From assembly GCF_900119185.1 (NCBI RefSeq), contig NZ_FPJE01000007.1, positions 124,001-188,000 on the forward strand: a stretch of 64,000 bases of DNA. The letters are read 5' to 3'. The notes below the pieces were generated by a model, which saw nothing but the letters and a program-made list of their open reading frames with translations, was not told the DNA's origin and made no database searches. A program made the translations under genes and the position numbers. The stretch is from Sinomicrobium oceani. GTDB lineage: Bacteria > Bacteroidota > Bacteroidia > Flavobacteriales > Flavobacteriaceae. This document shows positions 44,731 to 52,458 of the stretch, one piece after another; the first letter of the stretch is position 1; every line of letters begins with the position of its first letter.

Positions 44731-45642
44731 TTATCCCTGATGTTCCTTTTGGCGGACAGCGGACACCACTTCTTCATCAAAAGGTTCTACATGGATAAGC
44801 ACATGCTCCGTATCGGGCATATCCGCCTGCAGGGCATCTTTGAGATCGTGAGCCAGTTTATGGCCTTCTTTCACCGAAATGTCCGCATCGACAATAGCAT
44901 GCAGGTCTATATGGTATTTCATCCCCGTTTTGCGGATATAGCATTTTTCCGTTGTAATGATACCATCCACCTCTTCGGCTATTTCCCTGACCCGCTCAAT
45001 CCGATCGTCATACCGGTGTTCGTCCATTACCTCCCCGAGGGCAGGCCTGAAAATAAGATAACTGTTGTATATAATAAAACCGGAAGCAAACAGCGCCGCC
45101 CAGTCGTCGGCAGACTCATATCCTTCTCCCATGACCAGGGCTACGGATATCCCTATAAATGCCGCTACAGAAGTTACCGCATCACTCCGGTGATGCCAGG
45201 CATCGGCCTTCAGGGAACTGCTTCCCGTTTCACGACTTCTCCGTAGGACGATGCGATAGGAAATCTCCTTCCACAAAATAATAGCTCCGAGAATAATAAG
45301 GGTGTATGCCCGCGGAGACTCATGGGGCGTCCTGATATTCTGAATACTCTCATATGCGATCACCGTAGCCGAGATGACGAGAAAACCCACGACGACAAAA
45401 GTGAGTAAGGGTTCTGCCCGCCCATGCCCGTAAGGATGGTTGTCGTCCGCCGGCCGCGAAGCATACCTCAACCCTATCAAAACCAGAAAAGAAGAGAAAA
45501 CATCGGTCGTAGATTCTATGGCATCGGCAATCAGGGCATAAGAATTCCCCAAAAACCCGGTAATACCTTTAATCATTGCAAGTGCGGCATTACTGAGTAA
45601 GCTGAAGTAAATGGCCTTTACCGCTGCTTTTTCCTTTGTCAT
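44731..45642 (-). CDS. cation diffusion facilitator (CDF) transporter
   Basis: This 303-residue protein should export divalent metal ions (Zn, Fe, Mn or Co) across the cytoplasmic membrane in exchange for protons. It has about six membrane helices and the CDF signature: IADAIESTTDVFSS in TM2, NHPYGHGRAEPLL in the loop, and DAWHHRSDAV (HxxxD) in TM5. The TM2 site reads ExxxD rather than the DxxxD of YiiP. A C-terminal cytoplasmic domain (KCYIRKTGMKYHIDLHAIVDADISV) is typical. I use the ATG at 45640-45642, since a TAnnTTTG element overlaps the upstream codons. The metal is not known. Confidence 0.92.
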   Translation of the reverse strand: MTKEKAAVKAIYFSLLSNAALAMIKGITGFLGNSYALIADAIESTTDVFSSFLVLIGLRYASRPADDNHPYGHGRAEPLLTFVVVGFLVISATVIAYESIQNIRTPHESPRAYTLIILGAIILWKEISYRIVLRRSRETGSSSLKADAWHHRSDAVTSVAAFIGISVALVMGEGYESADDWAALFASGFIIYNSYLIFRPALGEVMDEHRYDDRIERVREIAEEVDGIITTEKCYIRKTGMKYHIDLHAIVDADISVKEGHKLAHDLKDALQADMPDTEHVLIHVEPFDEEVVSAVRQKEHQG

Positions 45643-45656
45643 CGCATTTCTTTCTG

Positions 45657-45664
45657 CAAATTTA
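45657..45664 (-). promoter_or_regulatory. putative -7 element for the CDF transporter
   Basis: The minus strand reads TAAATTTG, a full match to TAnnTTTG, 14 bases before the chosen ATG. It supports the shorter start. Confidence 0.4.
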
Positions 45665-45913
45665 CAACATACATCATTAAAAACTAAGACCATTTAACAT
45701 CCTTCCCTCCTGTTGTTATAATGTTCATCGCTTCTGTATTTCCGAAAGACCTGACACAAAAATAAAACCGGATGCCGAAGCTTCACAAAAAAACACCTAA
45801 CTTACTGAAATAAAAAAAATTACACCGAAATCCCTTGTATCCTTACCTATGGGTTTTACCACGTATCTAACGTCTTTTAAACCTTCCTTAACACAACATT
45901 AAAAAATTCCTGC

Positions 45914-45921
45914 TATTTTTG
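45914..45921 (+). promoter_or_regulatory. putative -7 element for the small membrane protein gene
   Basis: This reads TATTTTTG, a full match to TAnnTTTG, 10 bases before the ATG at 45932, so the leader would be only a few bases. It is divergent from the CDF element. Confidence 0.4.
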
Positions 45922-45931
45922 TATGTATTAG

Positions 45932-46264
45932 ATGTTACACAACATAAGGCCGTTGATATTCAGAAAGTCTACATACAAGACCATAGCTGTTTCCCTGTTG
46001 GTACTGTTCGGGATGTTTATTATAACGCCCACTATAGTCACCATCGTGGAGAAAAATGCCGATGTCTCCCTGTTCTATTCCGCTACGGAGGAAGAGAGCA
46101 AAGAGACGATCAAGGTTATTGATGACCGTCTGATAAAAAGCATGTACGAAACTTCCTTTGCGCTTTCTTCCGCGCTTTATGAAAACAGCACCACCGGCTA
46201 CGTGGAAAACCTCCACAACTCTTTCCGGGCAGATAAGTTTTGCCCGCCTCCCGAAATGGTATAA
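45932..46264 (+). CDS. small single-pass membrane protein, function unknown
   Basis: This is a 110-residue protein with one N-terminal membrane helix (about residues 18-40: KTIAVSLLVLFGMFIITPTIVTIV) after a basic start, then a soluble, Glu/Ser-rich domain (YSATEEESKETIKVIDDRLIK). I recall similar small proteins in flavobacteria, but no function. It lies upstream of the SulP gene with a 209-base gap, so a shared transcript is possible but not shown. Confidence 0.65.
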   Translation: MLHNIRPLIFRKSTYKTIAVSLLVLFGMFIITPTIVTIVEKNADVSLFYSATEEESKETIKVIDDRLIKSMYETSFALSSALYENSTTGYVENLHNSFRADKFCPPPEMV

Positions 46265-46473
46265 CCCTTCTTTTTTGATATACCCCTTTAACGGCATCGT
46301 ATACCAAACACATATTTATGTCCGCATTTCCTGCGCAATACGCCTGTTCCCGATCGGAGATCGGTCCATGGTACTATTTCGTAAAAAAATGTAATTAAAG
46401 GGGTCCGGCCAGTATCTGCTCTTGTTTTCTGCAGGTACTTCATCGACTATTTCATTTTGTAAAATTCACTCTC

Positions 46474-48117
46474 ATGAAAGAGAAAACACCTTTATTCGCT
46501 AATCTGAAATCAGATTTCGCGGCAGGTCTGGTGGTCTTTCTGGTTGCCCTGCCACTTTGCCTGGGAATAGCCATGGCTTCCGGCGCACCCCTCTTTTCCG
46601 GTATCATATCGGGTATTGTAGGCGGAATCGTCGTGGGCTACCTCAGCCAGTCCCACGTCAGTGTATCGGGACCTGCAGCGGGTCTCACCGCCATCGTACT
46701 GGTAGCCCTTACCGATCTCGGGGCCTTCGAAGTATTTCTTACCGCTGTCGTTCTTGCCGGTCTAATGCAGGTCGTCCTCGGTTTTATCAAGGCCGGTACC
46801 ATATCCAATTATTTCCCGAATAATGTTATCGAAGGTATGCTGGCCGGTATTGGGGCTATCATATTTATCAAGCAGATCCCCAAAGCGCTCGGATCGGACG
46901 TCGAAATCGGTTCGGGACTGGATATATTCACCGATCTCATCGCAGCCTTCGGTGACATTCGTCCCGGCGTTATCATGATTACCCTGGTCTCTCTGGGTAT
47001 CCTGATCGCCTGGAGCAAAGTCGATGCCCTGAAACGGTTAAAACTCATCCCCGGAGCCCTGGTGGCCGTACTTTGCGGTACACTCATCAATGAAACCTTT
47101 ATCCTTTCCGGAAGTGAGTTTGCCGTAACAGGAAACTCCCTCGTCAACCTGCCCGTACCGGGAAGTGCGGAAGAGTTCAAAGCCATGATATCGCTACCGA
47201 GTTTTGCATCTGTCGGTAATCCGGATGTATGGATCGCCGCCGCAACAATCGCTATAGTGGCATCGATCGAGTCCCTGCTGAATCTCGAGGCCTCTGTACG
47301 TCTCGACCCTTTTAAACGCTACGCCAGTGCCAACCGCGAACTGAAAGCTCAAGGTATAGGAAATGTGGTCTGCGGACTGCTCGGAGGTCTGCCGTTAACC
47401 ACGGTTATCGTACGCACTTCCACCAATATCAGTGCAGGCGGCAGAAGCAAAGCTTCGGCCATCCTTCATGGCTTTATGTTATTGGTCTGTGTACTTACCA
47501 TTCCGTTTCTGCTCAACCGTATTCCCCTGGCTACGCTCGCAGCCGTACTGCTCATTATCGGGTACAAACTGGCCAACCCGGCTACATTCCGGCATTTCTG
47601 GCAGAAAGGCAAATACCAGTTTATCCCCTTTGTTGCCACCTTCGGGGCCGTAGTGTTTACCGATCTTCTCAAAGGTGTTGCCCTCGGGATGATTATAAGC
47701 GTGGCATTTATTCTAAGGGGAAATATCAAAAGGGCTTATTTCTTCAGAAAAGAAGCATATGAGAACGGGGATATCATACACATGGATCTTGCCCAGGAAG
47801 TTTCTTTCCTGAACAAAGCTGCCATAAAACTTACCCTGAATCACCTTCCGGAAAACTCCAAAATAGTGATCGATGCTTCCGATACCGTCTATATAGCACA
47901 CGATATCCAGGACCTCATCCAGGAATTCAAAACCGTAACTGCCCCGGAAAAAGGCATCGAAGTGGTCCTTACAGGTTTTAAAGATGCCTACCATCTCGAC
48001 AATGACGAGGAAATATCCAACCACGTATCCGTAGCGCATGATCATGTAATTTCTTATCGTAAAAACGGCAGTACATCACATAAAAAGGTAATTTCCGAAC
48101 TGATCAATGATAAATAA
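46474..48117 (+). CDS. SulP-family inorganic anion transporter
   Basis: This 547-residue membrane protein has the SLC26/SulP signature: VFLVALPLCLGIAMASGAP, then SVSGPAAGLTAIVLVAL, about ten or more hydrophobic segments, NRELKAQGIGNVVCGLLGGL, and a C-terminal STAS domain (VSFLNKAAIKLTLNHLPENS with IDASDTVYIAHDIQDLI). Family members carry sulfate, bicarbonate or other anions. The beta-carbonic anhydrase gene right downstream suggests bicarbonate, as in BicA-type uptake, but sulfate is not excluded. Its 3' end overlaps one possible start of the carbonic anhydrase gene. Confidence 0.93.
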   Translation: MKEKTPLFANLKSDFAAGLVVFLVALPLCLGIAMASGAPLFSGIISGIVGGIVVGYLSQSHVSVSGPAAGLTAIVLVALTDLGAFEVFLTAVVLAGLMQVVLGFIKAGTISNYFPNNVIEGMLAGIGAIIFIKQIPKALGSDVEIGSGLDIFTDLIAAFGDIRPGVIMITLVSLGILIAWSKVDALKRLKLIPGALVAVLCGTLINETFILSGSEFAVTGNSLVNLPVPGSAEEFKAMISLPSFASVGNPDVWIAAATIAIVASIESLLNLEASVRLDPFKRYASANRELKAQGIGNVVCGLLGGLPLTTVIVRTSTNISAGGRSKASAILHGFMLLVCVLTIPFLLNRIPLATLAAVLLIIGYKLANPATFRHFWQKGKYQFIPFVATFGAVVFTDLLKGVALGMIISVAFILRGNIKRAYFFRKEAYENGDIIHMDLAQEVSFLNKAAIKLTLNHLPENSKIVIDASDTVYIAHDIQDLIQEFKTVTAPEKGIEVVLTGFKDAYHLDNDEEISNHVSVAHDHVISYRKNGSTSHKKVISELINDK

Positions 48118-48160
48118 CACTATAACACGGGATACGTTTAACCCACATAAGAATAGCTCT

Positions 48161-48799
48161 ATGAAAGCACATACCGCAGAAACTCAGGCCACGGTTACGC
48201 CGTCCAAAGCTTTGGAATTTTTGAAAGAAGGTAATCAACGATTTATACGAAATCTCAGGGCAAACAGGGACCTGCTGGAACAGGTCAATGCCACCAAAGA
48301 CGGACAGTTTCCGTTTGCTATTATTCTGAGCTGTATCGATAGCCGTACTTCTGCCGAATTGATCTTCGACCAGGGGCTGGGTGATATTTTCAGTGCCAGG
48401 GTTGCCGGAAATGTCATTAACGAAGATATCCTGGGCAGCATGGAATATTCCTGCAAAGTCGCCGGATCAAAACTTATCGTCGTCCTCGGACACAGCAAAT
48501 GCGGAGCGGTAACCAGCGCCTGCAAAGGTGTGAAAATGGGAAATATCACCACCCTGCTCAGCAAAATGCAATCGAGTGTAGACGAAGTCCATAACCAAAA
48601 ACCGGACCTGGACCATACCTGTTCCGAATTCGTGGAAGCCGTCGCACACCATAATGTAGTGCATACCATGGATGAAATACTAAAGCGAAGCCCCGTACTT
48701 AATGAAATGTTCGAGGCCGGCGAAATCGGTATTGCAGGATGTTATTACGATGTCGAATCGGGAGCCGTGGAGTTTGTCAAGGAGATTATTCACCGCTAA
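48161..48799 (+). CDS. beta-class carbonic anhydrase
   Basis: This 212-residue zinc enzyme interconverts CO2 and bicarbonate. The zinc ligands are Cys in SCIDSRTSAE (with the conserved Asp-Arg dyad), and His and Cys in VLGHSKCGAV. FSARVAGNVINEDILGSMEY is also typical. I choose the ATG at 48161, since the protein usually begins only a short way before the first motif; an ATG at 48107 would overlap the SulP gene by 11 bases. It should supply or consume bicarbonate moved by the SulP transporter. A strong terminator follows. Confidence 0.92.
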   Translation: MKAHTAETQATVTPSKALEFLKEGNQRFIRNLRANRDLLEQVNATKDGQFPFAIILSCIDSRTSAELIFDQGLGDIFSARVAGNVINEDILGSMEYSCKVAGSKLIVVLGHSKCGAVTSACKGVKMGNITTLLSKMQSSVDEVHNQKPDLDHTCSEFVEAVAHHNVVHTMDEILKRSPVLNEMFEAGEIGIAGCYYDVESGAVEFVKEIIHR

Positions 48800-48814
48800 T
48801 TGCCCTGCGACAGA

Positions 48815-48865
48815 AAATAAAACCGTCATGCGTTTGAACGTAATCTAACCGGGGCGGTTTTATTT
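48815..48865. terminator. bidirectional terminator after carbonic anhydrase
   Basis: A perfect 11-bp inverted repeat (AAATAAAACCG at 48815-48825 and its complement at 48855-48865) is followed by a T-run on the plus strand and T-rich sequence on the minus strand. It lies between the convergent carbonic anhydrase and DUF4403 genes. Confidence 0.75.
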
Positions 48866-48867
48866 TT

Positions 48868-50277
48868 TTACTCCAGACCATCAATAGTAACAGAAACCTT
48901 GCCTTTGAGCTTTATAAAAGCAATCATAGCGGTGGCCGATAATTGAATTTTATCCAGTTTTATCTCCTGGACGGACCCGTTTACAAAAACACCTTTTACA
49001 GGAGAATAGTTCCCAAGATAATGCTCTACGCTTTCTTTGCCCTCCTTGAGGTTAGGCGCTATGGAATACCTGCATTTTTCCTGCAACTGGAGTAATATAC
49101 GGTTACCGACCAGCCATTGCGCCGACTTTATCAGGGCATTCCTGGTGTCCAGTACGTAATCCAGCTTATCAAAATACACTTCTTCGGTGGCTTCGTTGTA
49201 CTGCGGGTATCCTGTTAAATAGAGCGTACCGTCAACACTCCCCGCCACATCCAACGCTATAATGATCTTCTTTTCCTTTTGCCAGATTTCCACAGCGTTG
49301 ACCATTATTTTCTTTCTGCCCTCTCCAAACTCATAACCCTTAAAATTTCTGGTGAGGATTCTTGATGCATCTTTATAAGACGAGATGGCCGCTATACTGG
49401 CCGTGACAGCTTCGGGAATTTTACGTACCGGTTTTAAGACGATATTGTCCCTGTCGAACTTTGACCCGGGCTTCTCTCCGATAATGGTCTCCATAGCACA
49501 TTTCATCCCCATTTTAAAAGTTATGGCCTGGTCTGCCAGGGATGCATCTGTCGTATACAGCTCTTCCGGAATAATCCGCAACCAACTCTCATACGTTTCA
49601 CTCATTTGAAAAGGGGTACATATTTTTTCCAGGGCATCCAATACATTGGGCTTAAAATCCAGGGACTCTTTTATGGCATGATCTATGTTGCCCTCAATAA
49701 CAGATTTTAACAAAACTACCGCCGAATTAACCAGGCCGGTAACCGGTATTTTTTGTCCCATGACATTCATCGTCGGTTCTTCATTCCATACCAGGGATTT
49801 TAATTTTGTATTGGTTCTCAACTCCCAATTGACCAATCCTACCTCGCTGATAAGGGTCACGGTGCCGTCCAGCGAAATGTCCCTGACATCTTCGAGAGGC
49901 AAGCCGAAGGTATTGGCATTAAACCGATAGTTGATCAGTGCTTTTAACGGCAGTACGGTTTTTAGCTTTCCGTTCTCGTTGGTTATAGTAATCTCCCGGT
50001 CCTTCCAGACTTTCATCTTCAGGTCGTCGTCCTTAAAATCGGTATCCTCATAGATCAATCCTTCGAGCGAAGTATTTGTCATGCGCTCCACATCTTTTAG
50101 TTTTATGGTCACCGGAAGGTTGATAAACGAATATGTGTTTTCATAAACCAGGGGAGCTACACTTCCCGGCTCCGGTTTCAGGGTCTCTATTTTTTTTGAT
50201 GAAGAACAGCCCGAAAGGCTCGAAAATACTAATAAAAGACATGAAAAAAATACTCCTGTACGCTTGAAATTTTTCAT
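48868..50277 (-). CDS. DUF4403-family lipoprotein
   Basis: This 469-residue predicted lipoprotein has a signal sequence with a lipobox (SSLSGC) followed by SSSKKIETL. The DUF4403 features are YSFINLPVTIKLKDVERMTN, the repeated beta-strand character throughout, and a C-terminal VTIDGLE. The fold resembles lipid-binding tubular or BPI-like folds in some predictions, but that is inference. I use the ATG at 50275-50277 as the start of the signal peptide; an ATG 10 codons further up gives a less typical N-terminus. A -7-like TATCTTTA (one mismatch) lies at 50325-50332 on this strand. Confidence 0.85.
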   Translation of the reverse strand: MKNFKRTGVFFSCLLLVFSSLSGCSSSKKIETLKPEPGSVAPLVYENTYSFINLPVTIKLKDVERMTNTSLEGLIYEDTDFKDDDLKMKVWKDREITITNENGKLKTVLPLKALINYRFNANTFGLPLEDVRDISLDGTVTLISEVGLVNWELRTNTKLKSLVWNEEPTMNVMGQKIPVTGLVNSAVVLLKSVIEGNIDHAIKESLDFKPNVLDALEKICTPFQMSETYESWLRIIPEELYTTDASLADQAITFKMGMKCAMETIIGEKPGSKFDRDNIVLKPVRKIPEAVTASIAAISSYKDASRILTRNFKGYEFGEGRKKIMVNAVEIWQKEKKIIIALDVAGSVDGTLYLTGYPQYNEATEEVYFDKLDYVLDTRNALIKSAQWLVGNRILLQLQEKCRYSIAPNLKEGKESVEHYLGNYSPVKGVFVNGSVQEIKLDKIQLSATAMIAFIKLKGKVSVTIDGLE

Positions 50278-50622
50278 TGACAGATACAATTGGGATGATT
50301 TGGACACGACCTGAATTTTGTTTCTAAAGATAGAAAAATCGACATAAACCTATCCCACTATGTCTGAAGTAATAGCCCGGTAATTATCCGTAGAAATTCT
50401 CGGATATCAAGAGACTGTCTACGTGGTATCCCTTCGGCTAAGGACCTCGTCTTCGGTTCTTTTATGTGTCTTTCCCAGCCGGGTTTTTGAGTTTCCCGTA
50501 TGGCGAAACCGGGAGCAGTGGGGTTGGCCAAGGAGGTTATGCTCCGGCAACCACCAACAGCCCTGATCAAAAAAAGCCGGGTAAAGATATTCCCGGCGAT
50601 TTTTATCCTGTTTCTTTGTCTC
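50278..50622. other. gene-poor stretch, 345 bases, with an odd 70-codon open frame
   Basis: Between two minus-strand genes, this region shows no protein I recognise. A 70-codon minus-strand frame (50358-50570) encodes an Arg/Gly-rich, low-similarity peptide (SITSLANPTAPGFAIRETQ, ending REFLRIITGLLLQT). Its composition differs from neighbouring proteins and there is no signal or domain. It could be a decayed gene, the remnant of a mobile element, a structured RNA or chance. Confidence 0.4.
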
Positions 50623-51441
50623 CTATAATTCTGCTATCCTGAGGTTGCTTATATACAGCCGGGCACTATTCCGCATCCTGTCTGTACTGATATAGAAGTA
50701 CTTTGCGGTTTCCGGATCGAACATTCGGGTATCCAACACTTTAGACCTATTCAAATACACCCGCATGTGTTGTCCTTCGACAGCCATGGAAATATGTATA
50801 ACACTGTTCGAGAAATTATGTAACGGGTATTCCAGCCTGTTGTTCGTATCGGTATCGTAACTGGTACTGTTTACGGTATTGTAATAAAACGCCAGTTCGG
50901 TAGCTGCGCTGACATCGCCCGAACTCACATTGTAAATATACGATTTGGTACTGTTGTTCCTGCTGAATCCAAAATGTATATCCCGGAGGTCTTCTGCCTT
51001 ATCCGAACGGGTCAGCAGGTCGAATTCGAGCGTAAAATTCTCCGGCATAGCCAAAAGGGTATCCAACTGGTAAGAGGCTTCCCCTTCCATCTTTAACCAT
51101 TTTCCAGGCACCCCCGGTACTGTGGTAACGGAACCACTGCTATTGGTTTTCCAGCGTCGTGGCATCATTCCCTCCCTGTCACCCGAGAGATCATCTTCAT
51201 AATACAGCATGCCGCCCGGCACAAATGAGAACACTTCTTCTACATAAGGTATGTCCTCTTCCGTATCGCGGGTATCTCTTGTCCCGGTATCTTTATCTTT
51301 AGTACCGAGAACATTATCTATTTTATCTTCTGCCTTTTTCTCGAGTTTCTGTGTTACCTTTTTCCAGAATTGCGCGTGGCCCTGCGTGGGAAAAACGGCT
51401 AACATCAACACCACTATCCATCCTTTAAAAAAACTGTTCAT
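50623..51441 (-). CDS. exported LamG-like protein, lacks OmpA domain
   Basis: This 272-residue exported protein has a signal peptide (WIVVLMLAVFPTQGHAQ), then a basic coiled segment (FWKKVTQKLEKKAEDKIDNVL) typical of flavobacterial OmpA-type lipid-associated proteins, a charged linker (KDKDTGTRDTRDTEED), and a C-terminal concanavalin/LamG-like beta-sandwich (about 95-272: GMLYYEDDLSGDREG, NFTLEFDLLTRSDK, RVYLNRSKVLDTRMF). Many proteins with this N-terminus continue into an OmpA C-terminal domain, but this one stops before it. I use the ATG at 51439-51441. A TAACTTTA element (one mismatch) lies 30 bases upstream. Confidence 0.8.
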   Translation of the reverse strand: MNSFFKGWIVVLMLAVFPTQGHAQFWKKVTQKLEKKAEDKIDNVLGTKDKDTGTRDTRDTEEDIPYVEEVFSFVPGGMLYYEDDLSGDREGMMPRRWKTNSSGSVTTVPGVPGKWLKMEGEASYQLDTLLAMPENFTLEFDLLTRSDKAEDLRDIHFGFSRNNSTKSYIYNVSSGDVSAATELAFYYNTVNSTSYDTDTNNRLEYPLHNFSNSVIHISMAVEGQHMRVYLNRSKVLDTRMFDPETAKYFYISTDRMRNSARLYISNLRIAEL

Positions 51442-51574
51442 CGCCTGGTTTGTTTTTGAGTTTTTACCAGGTAAAGTTAAATGATGCATTCTACAAAAAC
51501 CGTGTACCACAAAATCCTTTAGTATTTGACGGTAACCGACGAGTATTTCACCCTAACCATTGAGTTTCCGCACG

Positions 51575-52357
51575 TCAAAGTGTATTGAAATACGCCATAA
51601 CCTGGCTTTTTCTGCTTTGCGATACCGGGATTTCTACCGATCCGCAAAGCACCAGGCAATCCTGTTTTTTGCGATATGCCGTGAGGTAGGCCAGGTTCAC
51701 CAGGTAGGATTGATGCACCCTCATAAATCCCAGTGGGTTAAGCTTCAACTCAAAAGATTTAACGGGTTGCGAAGCTATGAGTTGCTTTTCATCACAAAGG
51801 ATAAATCTCGTATAGTTATTGTCGGCACGGGCATACAGAAGATCCCCGGTTTTCACCACATGTATCTGTTCGGTATTCTTCAATACGATCTTCTGATCGG
51901 CATGATTTTTACGGTCGAGTGCGTAGTTGTGAAAAAAAGTCTCCAGCTTCAGATAATACGATTGCTGTTTCAGGTTGTCCAAAACTTTGGTCATGGCCGA
52001 TACCAGGTCGCCGGGCGCAATAGGTTTCAGTAAAAAATCGAGGGCACTGTAACGGAAAGCTTCCAGGGCATAACCGGCGTGAGCCGTAATAAAAATCACT
52101 TCAAAATCCCTTTTACGATTACGGTACCATTTTTCAAGGAGTTCAAAAGAATTGCCATCGGGAAGATTGATATCCAGCAGCAGTATCCGGGGTTGCAGCT
52201 CCGGAAATATTCTGGCCGCCTGTCCGAGGGTTTCTGCTTCTGCAATATGCAGCGTATCAAATTCTTTTCGTAAAATCTCCGCAATCCATGTTCTGGAACG
52301 TTTATCATCTTCCAGAACAAGACATGTTACCATTGATGTACTGGTGTTTATCACCAT
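51575..52357 (-). CDS. LytTR-family response regulator
   Basis: This 260-residue regulator has a receiver domain with the phosphoacceptor Asp62 in ILLLDINLPDG, the acidic pair near residues 16-18 (LEDDK), Thr in FITAHAG and Lys in DFLLKPI, then a C-terminal LytTR DNA-binding domain (DLLYARADNNYTRFIL, FMRVHQSYLVNLAYL). It pairs with the sensor kinase encoded just upstream (101-base gap). A Met 9 codons in (52333) is an alternative start. Its targets are unknown. Confidence 0.93.
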   Translation of the reverse strand: MVINTSTSMVTCLVLEDDKRSRTWIAEILRKEFDTLHIAEAETLGQAARIFPELQPRILLLDINLPDGNSFELLEKWYRNRKRDFEVIFITAHAGYALEAFRYSALDFLLKPIAPGDLVSAMTKVLDNLKQQSYYLKLETFFHNYALDRKNHADQKIVLKNTEQIHVVKTGDLLYARADNNYTRFILCDEKQLIASQPVKSFELKLNPLGFMRVHQSYLVNLAYLTAYRKKQDCLVLCGSVEIPVSQSRKSQVMAYFNTL

Positions 52358-52458
52358 TTCTCTGTTTTGAAGTTATCTGTTTTATATGTCACCGGAGATT
52401 CCTCCGGGCCTTGCTATTCCATAATACCCATATACCATCCCCGATTTTCTGTGGGCTA

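Noticed and set aside
50514-50570. Plus-strand words GGTTGGCC and CTCCGGCAACC resembling parts of a SAM-I riboswitch
   Set aside because: The later conserved parts of the aptamer are missing and no plus-strand gene follows; the next gene is on the minus strand.
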